DNA from: Micromonospora sp. MP36
GTDB taxonomy: Bacteria > Actinomycetota > Actinomycetes > Mycobacteriales > Micromonosporaceae
Length of the DNA stretch: 64,000 bases
Reading direction: 5' to 3'
NCBI RefSeq assembly: GCF_008119785.1
Contig: NZ_VSFA01000001.1
Location: 248,001 to 312,000 of the forward strand
Part shown: piece by piece, positions 44,953 to 54,600 of the stretch
Position numbering within the stretch: the first letter of the stretch is position 1
How the letters are laid out: each line of letters starts with the position of its first letter
Notes under the pieces: generated by a model
The model's database searches: none
The model's input: the letters and a program-made list of their open reading frames with translations, nothing else
What the model was told of the DNA's origin: nothing
Position numbers and translations under genes: made by a program

Positions 44953-45689
44953 ATGGGCGTCACACACCACGGCCGTACGCACCGCCTCGACCTCGCTGAC
45001 CCCACCCTGCGGGAGTGGGAGTGCACGGTGCTGGCGGCCGATCCCGAGCAGGGCATCGTGCTGGACCGGTCGGCCTTCTATCCGGGCGGCGGCGGGCAGC
45101 CGCCGGACCACGGGGTGCTGCTCTGGCAGGGGTGCAGACCCGGATCGTGGGCACCCGCAAGGGCGACGACCTCTGGCTCATCCCGGCCGAGGGTGACCCA
45201 CTGCCGCCGGTCGGCACCGCCGTCACCGGTGCGGTCGAGGACGTCCGGCGGACCATGCTGATGCGTACCCACTCCGGGCTGCACGTGCTCTGCGGGGTGG
45301 TCTTCCGCGACTTCGGCGCGCTGGTCACCGGCGGCAACATGGAACCCGGCGAGGCCCGGATGGACTTCAACCTCCCCGAGGTGCCGCCGGACTTCAAGTC
45401 CCGGATCGAGGAGCTGGTCAACGCCGAGGTGGCCGCCGAGCGGTCGGTCGCCGTGCGGGTGCTGCCCCGGGCGGAGGCGCTGGCCCTGCCGGACATCATC
45501 CGTACCCAGTCCAATCTGATCCCGCCGGACGAGCAGGAGGTCCGGATCGTCGACATCGTCGGGCTGGACGTGCAGGCCGACGGGGGCACCCACGTCGCCT
45601 CCACCGCCCAGATCGGCAAGGTCCAGGTGGTCAAGGTGGAGAGCAAGGGCCGGGCCAACCGCCGGGTCCGCGTCCGCCTGGTGGACTGA
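44953..45689 (+). pseudogene. AlaX-type alanyl-tRNA editing protein, frameshifted
   Basis: The gene starts LDRSAFYPGGGGQPPDHGVLLW and then shifts frame at a GGGG run (45129-45132). The remaining 185 residues continue in the +1-related frame (VGTRKGDDLWLIPAEG, MRTHSGLHVLCG with the zinc HxxxH motif, ALVTGGNMEP, GGTHVASTAQIGK). Adding one G at the run restores a single 245-residue AlaX. AlaX removes serine or glycine mis-charged on tRNA-Ala. Either a recent single-base deletion or a homopolymer sequencing error. TAACCT lies 7 nt before the ATG. Confidence 0.85.
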
Positions 45690-45720
45690 ATCTGGGCAGC
45701 CGCCTGGCGGACTGACGCGA

Positions 45721-45749
45721 CTCCCGGCGCGCGACCCGCGCGCCGGGAG
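45721..45749. terminator. Bidirectional terminator
   Basis: CTCCCGGCGCGC and GCGCGCCGGGAG form a perfect 12-bp stem with a 5-nt loop between the convergent AlaX and acetyltransferase genes. Confidence 0.85.
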
Positions 45750-45757
45750 CCGTGGGC

Positions 45758-46660
45758 TCAGACCAGGTCGACGCGTTCGCGTTCGATCGGGTAGCCGGCC
45801 CGGGCGAAGGCCGCGGCCATCGGGTGGTTGGTCTGGTCGGTGGCCGCCACGACCTCCGTCTCGCCGGCCTCGACCAGCACGTGGGTCGCCTCGACCAGCA
45901 GGTCGTACGCGTAGCCGTGCCCGCGCTGCCCGGGCACCACGCCGACGAAGCCGACGATCGGGTCGCGGTGGTTGCGGGCCGGCACGGTCAGGCCGACCAG
46001 CTCGCCGTTCGGAGTCCAGGCGAGCCGCCACCAGTCGCGCGGGCTGGGCAGCCAGCGCAATAGGTCCAGCTCCTCCTGGGCGGCGGCGTCCGGTCCGGAC
46101 GCCGCGGCGGTGTGCCGGGCGTGCGCGTCCAGGCTGCCCTCGACGACGCGGCGGAGCACGTCCAGCACGACCGCGTCGTCCGGCTCCGGGCGGAACTCCA
46201 GCCGCCCCGGCCGGTCGGGCAGCCCGCAGTCCAGGGTCCAGCGGTACCGGTACCGCCACACCAGCACCGACATGCCGGCCTCGGTGGCGGCGGCGATCCG
46301 GGCCTCGGCCTCGGCCCGTACCGCCGGGTCGGTGCGCCAGCCGACCGGTAGTGAGATCGAGTACTCGGCCCGCAGCGGCGCGCTCCGGAGCAGTTGGACC
46401 GCCGCGTCGGGGTCGGTGAAGTCGAACCAGTCGAGCGCCAGGGGTTGGTCGTCGTCCGGCCCACCCCACCAGGCGGCGCGGGCCACGACGACGCCGTCGC
46501 GCAGCGCGATCCAGCTCCACTCGGGGCGGTACTGGCCGTCGGCGGCCATGTCGAGCCAGCGCTCGCCGAACGCGGCGCGCCCGACCAGACCGGGGTCGGA
46601 CAGGGAATCGAAGAGCTTTTCCTCGCCCGCGTTGAGCGGGCGGATGACCAGGTCGGTCAT
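45758..46660 (-). CDS. GNAT family N-acetyltransferase
   Basis: 300 residues. A diverged N-terminal GNAT half (RWLDMAADGQYRPEWSWIAL) is followed by a catalytic C-terminal half with IVGFVGVVPGQRGHGYAYDL (acetyl-CoA loop) and VVAATDQTNHPMAAAFARAG. Substrate unknown. ATG 46660 follows GGAAGGAAACC. The leader contains an 18-codon ORF with an excellent ribosome binding site, so translation may be controlled by it. Confidence 0.82.
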   Translation of the reverse strand: MTDLVIRPLNAGEEKLFDSLSDPGLVGRAAFGERWLDMAADGQYRPEWSWIALRDGVVVARAAWWGGPDDDQPLALDWFDFTDPDAAVQLLRSAPLRAEYSISLPVGWRTDPAVRAEAEARIAAATEAGMSVLVWRYRYRWTLDCGLPDRPGRLEFRPEPDDAVVLDVLRRVVEGSLDAHARHTAAASGPDAAAQEELDLLRWLPSPRDWWRLAWTPNGELVGLTVPARNHRDPIVGFVGVVPGQRGHGYAYDLLVEATHVLVEAGETEVVAATDQTNHPMAAAFARAGYPIERERVDLV

Positions 46661-46689
46661 GGTTTCCTTCCGGGAGGCGAGTGCTCCCG

Positions 46690-46746
46690 TCAGGACGCCC
46701 GGGTCCTCGTGACCGGGTGGGAGCACGGCAATGTCGTGATGGACAC
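46690..46746 (-). CDS. Short upstream ORF (18 codons) in the acetyltransferase leader
   Basis: GTG 46746 is preceded by AAGGAGGTGAG at 8 nt, a better ribosome site than that of the main gene, and runs to TGA 29 nt before the acetyltransferase ATG. The peptide is rich in Thr and Arg near its end (PVTRTRAS) and has TT and one Cys (TTLPCSH). A TATGCT -10 box lies about 30 nt before it, and a CGGGAG/CTCCCG hairpin sits between the two ORFs. Likely a regulatory leader peptide, but no family is known. Confidence 0.55.
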   Translation of the reverse strand: MSITTLPCSHPVTRTRAS

Positions 46747-46913
46747 GGCGCTCACCTCCTTCCGGTCGTCGAGGACGCTCGGCGAGCATACCGGCCGGGT
46801 GCCGCGCCGGCACCGGGATATCCCCTCGGCGGCCCGGCTGGCGCGCGCATTGACCGGACCTTGTGCCGGCTGCCGCACCGCTCGATGCCACACCAGCGGC
46901 GCTGGCCGAGGCC

Positions 46914-47609
46914 TCAGCGCCGGAGCAGGTCGGGCGGCAGGTGGGCGGCCCTTACGTCGAGCAGCCAGCGCTCCACGGTCTCCTCGTCGGGCCGGTCCGG
47001 CAGCGGCGTACGGATCCGGTCGAAGTCGCGCTCGGCCGCCGCGACCAGCGCCTCCGCCTCGGCCAGGGCACCGCCCGCGACCCGCTCGCCGAAGGCCCGG
47101 AACCACTCCGGGTCGGCCAGCCGGATCTCCAGCACGCCGGTCGCGTAGAGCACCCGGCCCTGGTGCAGCAGCCGGGCCAGGTGCCGGGCGTGCTTCGCCG
47201 TGCGCCGCCGCCCGCCCACGGTGGAGTCCCGGCCCGCCAGCTTCCGGAACTGCTGTCCGGCGTATCCGAGGTAGGCGTCCCGGACCCGGGGCGCGCTGAG
47301 GAACGCCGAGCGGATGGCGATCAGCCGCTCGCCGAACTCGGTCCGGGTCTCGTAGCAGTCGTCCGGCAGCCACATCAGCTCCGTGGCGGTCGGGTTGCCG
47401 CTCAACGCCAGGCGGCAGTATTTCCGCGCCTCGTGCCGGGTCACGTCCGGCTCGGTGGTGACCACCGAATCCCGGGGCGGGTGCAGGCCGTGGAAGGCCA
47501 CCGTCGGCGCGGCGAAGACGCCGATCCGGTCCACGTCCGAGCCCGGGCCGGCCAGCCCGTACGCGACCGAGCCGACGATCCCGGAGAGCAGCAGGTGCAT
47601 GCCGGCCAT
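46914..47609 (-). CDS. RlaP/DUF4-like nucleotidyltransferase
   Basis: 231 residues of the nucleotidyltransferase superfamily in the subgroup with PF10127. The catalytic G-S and acidic pair are in GSVAYGLAGPGSDVDRIGVF, with a third acidic residue in a following strand (ATELMWLPDD). The helical C-terminal part has TAKHARHLARLLHQGRVLYA. Substrate unknown; RNA or small-molecule nucleotidylation is possible. ATG 47609 used; the next ATG (MHLLLSG) is three codons on. Confidence 0.72.
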   Translation of the reverse strand: MAGMHLLLSGIVGSVAYGLAGPGSDVDRIGVFAAPTVAFHGLHPPRDSVVTTEPDVTRHEARKYCRLALSGNPTATELMWLPDDCYETRTEFGERLIAIRSAFLSAPRVRDAYLGYAGQQFRKLAGRDSTVGGRRRTAKHARHLARLLHQGRVLYATGVLEIRLADPEWFRAFGERVAGGALAEAEALVAAAERDFDRIRTPLPDRPDEETVERWLLDVRAAHLPPDLLRR

Positions 47610-47677
47610 GATGGCGGATCCGGATCGCCCGGGAAACCGGACTTCCGCTGTCAGGTATCGCTGCCATCGTCATCCGT

Positions 47678-48592
47678 ATGACGCAACCGCTGACAGGGAA
47701 GATCGCACTCGTCGCCGGGGCGACCCGGGGCGCCGGTCGGCAGATCGCCGTCCAACTCGGTGCCGCCGGGGCGACCGTCTACGCCACCGGCCGCAGCACC
47801 CGGGAGCGCCGCTCCGAGATGGACCGGCCGGAGACCATCGAGGAGACGGCCGAGCTGGTCACCGCCGCCGGCGGCACCGGCATCGGCGTCCCCGTCGACC
47901 ACCTCGACCCCGACCAGGTACGCCGCCTGGTCGACCGGATCGACGCCGAGCAGGGCCGCCTCGACGTGCTGGTGAACGACATCTGGGGCGGCGACCCGCT
48001 GATCACCTGGGAGAAGCCGGTCTGGGAGCAGCCGCTCGACGCCGGCTTCCGCATGCTCCGACTGGCCGTGGACACCCACATCATCACCAGCCATTTCGCC
48101 CTGCCGCTGTTGATCCGCAACCCGGGCGGCCTGGTCGTCGAGATCGGCGACGGCACCAAGGAGTACAACGACCGGACGTACCGGCTCTCGGTCTTCTACG
48201 ACCTGGCCAAGGTGTCGGTGAACCGGCTCGCCTTCACCCAGTCGCACGAGTTGGCGCCGCACGGCGGCACGGCCGTCGCGCTCACCCCCGGATGGATGCG
48301 GTCCGAGGCGATGCTGGAGCACTACGGGGTCACCGAGGCCAACTGGCGCGACGGCGCGACGAAGGAGCCGCACTTCGTCATGTCGGAGACGCCGGCCTTC
48401 GTCGGGCGCGCGGTGGCCGCACTGGCCGCCGACCCGGACCGGGCCCGCTGGAACGGCGAGTCCGTCGACGCCGGCGGACTCGCCCAGGTGTACGGCTTCA
48501 CCGACCTCGACGGCACCCGCCCGCACTTCCTGCGGTACGAGAAGGAGGTGATCGCGGCCGGAAAGCCGGCGGACGACACCGGCTACCGCTGA
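47678..48592 (+). CDS. Short-chain dehydrogenase/reductase
   Basis: 304 residues. The NAD(P) motif is AGATRGAGRQIAVQLG, and the catalytic YxxxK is in FYDLAKVSVNRLAF. The family Ser position differs (IGDGTKEYND), and LVNDIWGG replaces the usual NNAG, typical of the longer SDR subgroup. The extra C-terminal region has DGTRPHFLRYEKEV. Substrate unknown. It overlaps the convergent WYL gene by 10 bp. Confidence 0.82.
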   Translation: MTQPLTGKIALVAGATRGAGRQIAVQLGAAGATVYATGRSTRERRSEMDRPETIEETAELVTAAGGTGIGVPVDHLDPDQVRRLVDRIDAEQGRLDVLVNDIWGGDPLITWEKPVWEQPLDAGFRMLRLAVDTHIITSHFALPLLIRNPGGLVVEIGDGTKEYNDRTYRLSVFYDLAKVSVNRLAFTQSHELAPHGGTAVALTPGWMRSEAMLEHYGVTEANWRDGATKEPHFVMSETPAFVGRAVAALAADPDRARWNGESVDAGGLAQVYGFTDLDGTRPHFLRYEKEVIAAGKPADDTGYR

Positions 48593-49602
48593 CCGGCGGC
48601 CGTGGCCGTCTCCGCCGCATCCGACAGGGGCCCGCCGAGGTAGAGCGCGGCCGCGCGGCGGGCCGCCGCAGCGAAGCGCTCCCGCAGCTCCGGCGGGTCG
48701 AGCACCTCCACCTCGGGGCCGAGCGAGAGCAGTTGGGTGTACGCCACCTCGACGGACTCGACGGGCAGCCGGAGCACCATCCGGCCCTGCCCGTCGGGCC
48801 CGTCGGCGGCGCCGACCGCCTCGTCGTACACGAACGGGGCGTCGACGAGGTGCCGGAGCGCGCGCAGGCCGGCGGGGCTGAGCCGGACGGTGACCTCGGC
48901 CCGCAAGATGTCCCGCAGGAACGCCTCGGCCTGCTCCCGCCAGTACGCCCCCAGGTCGAAGCCCTGGTCCCGGTCGAAGGTCTCCCCGCCCACCTCGACG
49001 CCGACCACCCGGTCCACCCGGTACGTCCGGTACCCGTCGCCGACCCGGCCGACCAGATACCAGACGCCGCTCTTCAGCACCAGCCCGTACGGCTGGACCA
49101 CGCGGGTCACCTCCCGCTCGCCCCGGCGGTAGCGCAGCTCGACCACCCGGTCCCGCCAGACCGCCCGGGCCAGCTCGGTCAGCCACCGGGGCGGCTCGCT
49201 CTGCCGGAACCAGCCCGGCACATCGAGGTGGAACCGCTGCCCGGTCCGGGCCGGGGCGTCCCGCAGGCTCGGCGGGAGCGCGGCGAGCACTTTCAGCTCG
49301 GCGGCGGCCACCGCGTCGGCCAGCCCCATGTCGCCGGCCGGACCGGGCAGCCCGGCCAGGAAGAGCGCCTCCGCCTCGTCCCGGGTCAGCCCGGTCAGCC
49401 GGGTCCGGTAGCCGCCGAGCAGGCGGTACCCGCCGGCCCGGCCCCGGTCCGCGTACACCGGCACGCCGGCGGCGGAGAGTGCCAACACGTCCCGGTAGAC
49501 GGTGCGCTCGGAGACCTCCAGCTCGCGGGCCAGTTCGGCCGCGGTCATCGTCTCCCGCGACTGCAGCAGCAGCACGAGCGAGATCAGCCGGGACGCACGC
49601 AC
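48583..49602 (-). CDS. WYL-domain transcriptional regulator (YafY type)
   Basis: About 339 residues. The N-terminal HTH_11 (about 1-55) is RASRLISLVLLLQSRETMTA and ELARELEVSERTVYRDVLAL. The WYL domain (about 135-215) has VVQPYGLVLKSGVWYLVGRV, followed by WCX-like C-terminal sequence. Such proteins respond to ligands or nucleic acid and control local genes; the target is unknown, with the SDR gene a plausible candidate. GTG 49602 fixes the HTH start. Confidence 0.85.
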   Translation of the reverse strand: MRASRLISLVLLLQSRETMTAAELARELEVSERTVYRDVLALSAAGVPVYADRGRAGGYRLLGGYRTRLTGLTRDEAEALFLAGLPGPAGDMGLADAVAAAELKVLAALPPSLRDAPARTGQRFHLDVPGWFRQSEPPRWLTELARAVWRDRVVELRYRRGEREVTRVVQPYGLVLKSGVWYLVGRVGDGYRTYRVDRVVGVEVGGETFDRDQGFDLGAYWREQAEAFLRDILRAEVTVRLSPAGLRALRHLVDAPFVYDEAVGAADGPDGQGRMVLRLPVESVEVAYTQLLSLGPEVEVLDPPELRERFAAAARRAAALYLGGPLSDAAETATAAGQR

Positions 49603-49666
49603 CCGCCCATCCTGCCCGAGTTCACGCGACCAGGGTTGCTGCGGGCGACCACTAGGCTGTCCGGTC

Positions 49667-50458
49667 GTGGACGTACCCCGCCTCGCCGCGCCGGTGACCG
49701 GCGCCGCCAGCCGCTTCCTCTCCGGCGCCGGCCTGCTGCTGCGCGGCATCGGCCTCTACGTCCGCAGCCCCGGGCTCATGCTGCTCGGCATCGTCCCGGC
49801 GCTCATCTCCGGGGTGCTCTTCGTCGCCGCGTTCGCCACCCTGCTGTACTTCGTGGACGACCTCGCCGCCCTGGTCACCCCGTTCGCCGACGACTGGTCG
49901 GGGGCCTGGCGGGGCCTGGTCCGGGTGATCGCCGGGCTGGCGATCGTGGGCCTGGCCGGGCTGCTCGGGGTGCTCACCTTCACCGCGGTCACCCTGGCCG
50001 TCGGCGACCCGTTCTACGAGAAGATCTCCGAGCGGGTCGAGGACCGGCTCGGCGGCACGCCGGGCGCGGTCGAGGTGTCCTTCTGGGCCTCGCTGCGCCG
50101 CAGCATCGTCGACTCGCTACGGCTGGTGGCGGTCTCCGCGCTGGTCGGCGTACCCCTCTTCGCGGCCGGCTTCATCCCGGTGGTCGGGCAGACGGTCGTC
50201 CCGGTGATCGGCGCGGCGGTGGGTGGCTGGTTCCTCGCCCTGGAGTTGGTCGGCGCGGCCTTCTACCGCCGGGGGATGGGGCTGCCGGAGCGCCGGTCAC
50301 TGCTCAAGGCCAACCGCCCGACCACCCTGGGGTTCGGGGTGGCCGTCTTCGTGTGCTTCCTGATCCCGCTCGGCGCGGTGCTGATCATGCCGGCGGCCGT
50401 CGCCGGCGCCACCCTGCTCGCCCGCCGGTCGCTCGGACAGTCCGTCGAGGAGGGCTGA
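49667..50458 (+). CDS. EI24 (CysZ/DUF540) domain membrane protein
   Basis: 263 residues and about four or five membrane helices, with RGIGLYVRSPGLMLLGIVPA, ATLLYFVDDLAALVTPFADD and VALAVGDPFYEKISERVEDR-like EI24 signatures (the exact text is VTLAVGDPFYEKISERVEDR). CysZ, the E. coli relative, handles sulfate uptake; the substrate here is not predicted. TAGGCT lies 8 nt before the GTG (leaderless). Confidence 0.8.
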   Translation: MDVPRLAAPVTGAASRFLSGAGLLLRGIGLYVRSPGLMLLGIVPALISGVLFVAAFATLLYFVDDLAALVTPFADDWSGAWRGLVRVIAGLAIVGLAGLLGVLTFTAVTLAVGDPFYEKISERVEDRLGGTPGAVEVSFWASLRRSIVDSLRLVAVSALVGVPLFAAGFIPVVGQTVVPVIGAAVGGWFLALELVGAAFYRRGMGLPERRSLLKANRPTTLGFGVAVFVCFLIPLGAVLIMPAAVAGATLLARRSLGQSVEEG

Positions 50459-50544
50459 CCTGGAGATCATCCTGGTCGAGGGCGAGATCACCATCCCCTT
50501 CGGCACGGGCACGTACGCGACCGCCGAACAGGTGGCCGCCGGGC

Positions 50545-51444
50545 TCAGCTGAGCTCGCGCAGGCAGGACCACTGGGCGGCCACCGGCCGGTAGCCGAGCC
50601 GGGCGTTGACCGCCAGCATCGGCGCGTTCGCCTCGTCGTTCGAGGTGTACGCGATCCGTACGCCCGACTTGGCGGCGCGGTGCAGCGCGGCCTGCTTCAC
50701 CAGGCGGGCCAGGCCCCGCCCCCGGTGCCCGGGCACCGTGCCGGTGAACGCCGACCACATCCGGTCGCCGTCCCGCTTGACCAGGCTGACCGCGGTCAGC
50801 ACGCCGTCCACCTCGGCTACCGTGCTGGCGTCCCGGTCCAGCCCTGGGTTGATCCAGACCTCGTTGTGCCAGATGTCGTAGCCCATGGCGTCCGTCGGGA
50901 CGTCGCCCGGTTCGTCCAGCGAAGACTCGGCGTCCACCTGATGGATCCGGTGCGGGTCCACCTCGGTGGCCGGGAGCAGCCGTACGTCCGGCGGCGGCTC
51001 GGGCATCGGCGGGGCGGGCCGTAGGTCGAGTGCGGAGTAGCGCAGCTCCCGACTGGGCGCGAAGCCGTGCCGGCGGGCGAACGGCAGGGACCCGGGCTGG
51101 GACCAGGTGAGCACCCGCCGCGTGCCGATGGCGCGCAGGTGGCCGAGCGCGGCATGCAGGAGTGCGGTGCCGATGCCCCGACTCCGGTGCGCCGGGTGTA
51201 CGTGCAGGGTGGAGATCTCACCCACGTCCGGCTCCGAGGTCTGGCTGTTCCGGTACGCCGACACCCAGCCGACCACCTGCCCGTCCGCCTCGGCCACCCA
51301 GGCCGTCCAGTCTTCCTCGGGCGGCGGATGGGCGATCATGTGCCGGGTCGACTCGACACCGCGCACCAGGTAGGGGTGCACGACAGTCCGGAGGGCCACG
51401 ACGCCCGGCGCGTCGTCGGGGTGGGCGGGACGGATCGCAGACAC
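50545..51444 (-). CDS. GNAT acetyltransferase with two GNAT domains
   Basis: 299 residues. The N-terminal GNAT domain has ISTLHVHPAHRSRGIGTALL, and the C-terminal one has FTGTVPGHRGRGLARLVKQA. The layout resembles MshD and similar double-GNAT proteins, but it is not the mshD of this genome. Substrate unknown. TACCGT lies 6 nt before GTG 51444, so it is leaderless. Confidence 0.85.
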   Translation of the reverse strand: MSAIRPAHPDDAPGVVALRTVVHPYLVRGVESTRHMIAHPPPEEDWTAWVAEADGQVVGWVSAYRNSQTSEPDVGEISTLHVHPAHRSRGIGTALLHAALGHLRAIGTRRVLTWSQPGSLPFARRHGFAPSRELRYSALDLRPAPPMPEPPPDVRLLPATEVDPHRIHQVDAESSLDEPGDVPTDAMGYDIWHNEVWINPGLDRDASTVAEVDGVLTAVSLVKRDGDRMWSAFTGTVPGHRGRGLARLVKQAALHRAAKSGVRIAYTSNDEANAPMLAVNARLGYRPVAAQWSCLRELS

Positions 51445-51619
51445 GGGCCGACGGTAGCCGCAGCCCCCAGAACGCGCGACGAGTTAATGCCGCCACTTTC
51501 GCCTGTAAATGCAAAAAGTCGTGCGCTCACCATCAGAAGTTTCGTCTCCAGCATCTGTCCTTTGTGTTTCGCGGCCGTTAAGGTCCCGTAGAAGATGGTC
51601 GATCGGATGAGGAGGCGCC

Positions 51620-54600
51620 GTGTCCCGCAAGCCGTTACGCCGTCTGCTGTCGGCAGCGCTCGGTGCGCTGCTGGCGCTGCCGATATCCGGAAGCTTCGCC
51701 ACGCCGGCCGCGGCGGCCGAACCGGGCTTCCGGGCCCTGGTCTTCTCGAAGACCGCGGGATTCCGGCACGGTTCGATCCCCGCCGGGATCGCGGCGATTC
51801 AGAAGCTCGGCCAGGACAACAACTTCACGGTCGACGCGACCGAGGACGCCGGGGCGTTCACCGACGCGAACCTGGCCCGCTACGACGTGGTGGTCTGGCT
51901 CTCCACCACCGGCGACGTGCTCGACGACGACCAGCAGGCGGCCTTCGAGCGGTACATCCGCGCCGGCGGCGGCTACGCCGGCGTACACGCCGCCTCGGAC
52001 ACCGAGTACGAGTGGCCGTGGTACGGCAAGCTCGTGGGCGCGTACTTCAACAGCCACCCGGCCATCCAGCAGGCCACGGTGAAGGTGGACGACCACGTGC
52101 ACCCGTCCACCGAGTCCCTGCCGGACCGGTGGGTTCGCACCGACGAGTGGTACAACTACCGCACCGACCCGCGCGGCAAGGTGCACGTGCTCGCGGCCCT
52201 CGACGAGCGGACGTACGGCGCGGGATCGGGCGCGATGGGCACGAGCCACCCGATCGCCTGGTGCCAGCAGTACGACGGAGGACGGTCCTGGTACACCGGC
52301 GGCGGCCACACCGACGCCTCGTACGCCGAACCGGAGTTCCTCAAGCACCTGCTCGGCGGGATCCAGACGGCGGCCGGCGTGCTGCCGGCGGACTGCGGGG
52401 CGACCGTCGACGACAACTTCGCCCAGGTGACCCTCGCCAAGGGCGCGGACACCACCGGCGAACCCATGAACCTCGCGGTGCTGCCCGACCGGCGGGTGCT
52501 GCACACCTCCCGCGACGGCCGCGTCTTCCTCACCACCCCGGAGGGCGTGACCAGCCTCGCCGGCCGGCTCCCGGTCTACAACCACGACGAGGACGGATTG
52601 CAGGGCATCGGGGTGGACCCCGGCTTCGCCGGCAACGGCTGGATCTACCTCTACTACGCACCCCCGCTGGACACCCCGGAGGGGGACGCGCCGAACGACG
52701 GCACCAGCGCCGACTTCGCCCGCTTCGACGGGGTGAACCGGCTGTCCCGGTTCAAACTCACCGGCGGCACCCTCGACCTAGCCAGCGAGCAGGAGATCCT
52801 CGAGGTGCCGGCCAACCGGGGCATCTGCTGCCACGCCGGCGGTGACATCGCCTTCGACGCGGCGGGCAACCTCTACCTTTCCACCGGCGACGACTCCAAC
52901 CCGTTCGCCTCCAGCGGCTACAACCCGATCGACGAGCGGCCCAGCCGAAACCCCGCGTACGACGCGCAGCGCTCGTCGGCCAACCCGAACGACCTGCGGG
53001 GCAAGGTGCTGCGGATCAAGGTGGCCGCCGACGGCAGCTACCAGTCGCCGGAGGGGAACCTCTTCCCGGCCGGCACCGCCGGCACCCGCCCCGAGATCTA
53101 CGCGATGGGTTTCCGTAACCCGTTCCGCTTCACCGTCGACCCGGAGACCGGCTGGCTCTACCTCGGCGAGTACGGCCCGGATGCCGGCGCCGCCGACCCC
53201 AACCGCGGCCCCGCCGGGATGGTGGAGTTCAACCAGATCCGCGGCCCCGGCAACTTCGGCTGGCCGTACTGCGTCGGCCCGAACGTCGCATACAACGACT
53301 ACGACTTCGCCACCGGGACCTCCGGCCCGAAGTTCGACTGCGCCGCCCCGCGCAACACCTCGCCGCACAACACAGGCAAGCAGGACCTGCCCGCCGCGCA
53401 ACCGGCGTGGATCACGTACGACGGCGCCTCGGTGCCGGAGTTCGGCGACGGCAGCGAGTCGCCGATGGGCGGCCCGGTCTACCGGTACGACCCGGACCTG
53501 AGGTCGGACACCAAGTTCCCCGCGTACTACGACGGAACGTTCTTCGCGGCCGACTGGGGACGGGGCTGGATCAAGAACATCGTCCTGGACGACGCCGGCC
53601 AGCCGCAGAGCATCAACCCGTTCCCCGAGCAGGTGGTGCGGCCGATGGACATCGAGTTCGGACCCGACGGCTCCCTCTACGTCCTCGACTACGGCAGCGG
53701 CTACTTCGGCGGCGCGCCGGACTCGGCCGTCTACCGGATCGACTACGTCAAGGGCAAGCGCGCCCCGATCCCGGCGGTGAGCGCCAACCCGACCTCCGGC
53801 GCGGCCCCGCTCACCGTGGCCTTCTCCTCCGCCGGATCCCGGGACCCCGACCCCGGCGACTCGTTCACCTACGCCTGGGACTTCACCGACGACGGCACGG
53901 TCGACTCGACCGAGCCGGACCCCACGTTCACCTACCCCACCAAGGGGCAGTTCACCGCCCGGCTCACCTTGACCGACCAGGCCGGTACGACCGGGACGGC
54001 GACCGTGCAGATCACGGTCGGCAACACGGCGCCGCGCGTCGAGTTCACCTCCCCGCCCGCCGGTGGCGTGTTCCAGTTCGGTGACCGGGTGCCGTTCAAG
54101 ACGACCGTCACCGATCCCGAGGACGGCGAGATCGACTGCGGGACCGTGCAGATCGACTACGCCCTCGGCCACGACACGCACAGCCACGGGCTGGTCCAGA
54201 CGCACGCCTGCGAGGGGGTGCTCGACACCGTCGCCGAGGACGGCCACAGCGCCGACGCCAACCTCTACGGCGTGCTCGCCGCGACCTACACCGACCAGGG
54301 TGCGGCCGGGGTGCCGCCGCTCACCGGGCAGACCCGGCTGGTCCTCCAGCCGCGGGTCCGGCAGAGTGAGCACTTCACCGAGGCCAACGGGATCCAGGTC
54401 GTCGACGCGGGCGGCGCGCGCGGCGGGAAGCGCGTCGGATACATCGACAACGGCGACTGGATCGCGTTCGACACGTACAACCTGACCGGGATCACCGGTG
54501 TCCAGGCCCGGCTCTCCTCGGGCGGCGGAGGCGGCACCCTCGAATTCCGGGCGGACCGGCCCGACGGGCCCCTGGTCGCCAGCCTGGCCGTGGCGAACAC

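Noticed and set aside
50457-50552. Short frame with LEIILVEGEITIPF and YATAEQVAAGLS after the EI24 gene
   Set aside because: The composition looks protein-like, but there is no ATG, GTG or TTG start in frame, and I recognise no family. Possibly a fragment; not annotated.
47383-51024. 1213-codon open frame through the SDR, WYL, EI24 and GNAT genes
   Set aside because: Arg/Pro/His-rich shadow of several real genes on both strands.
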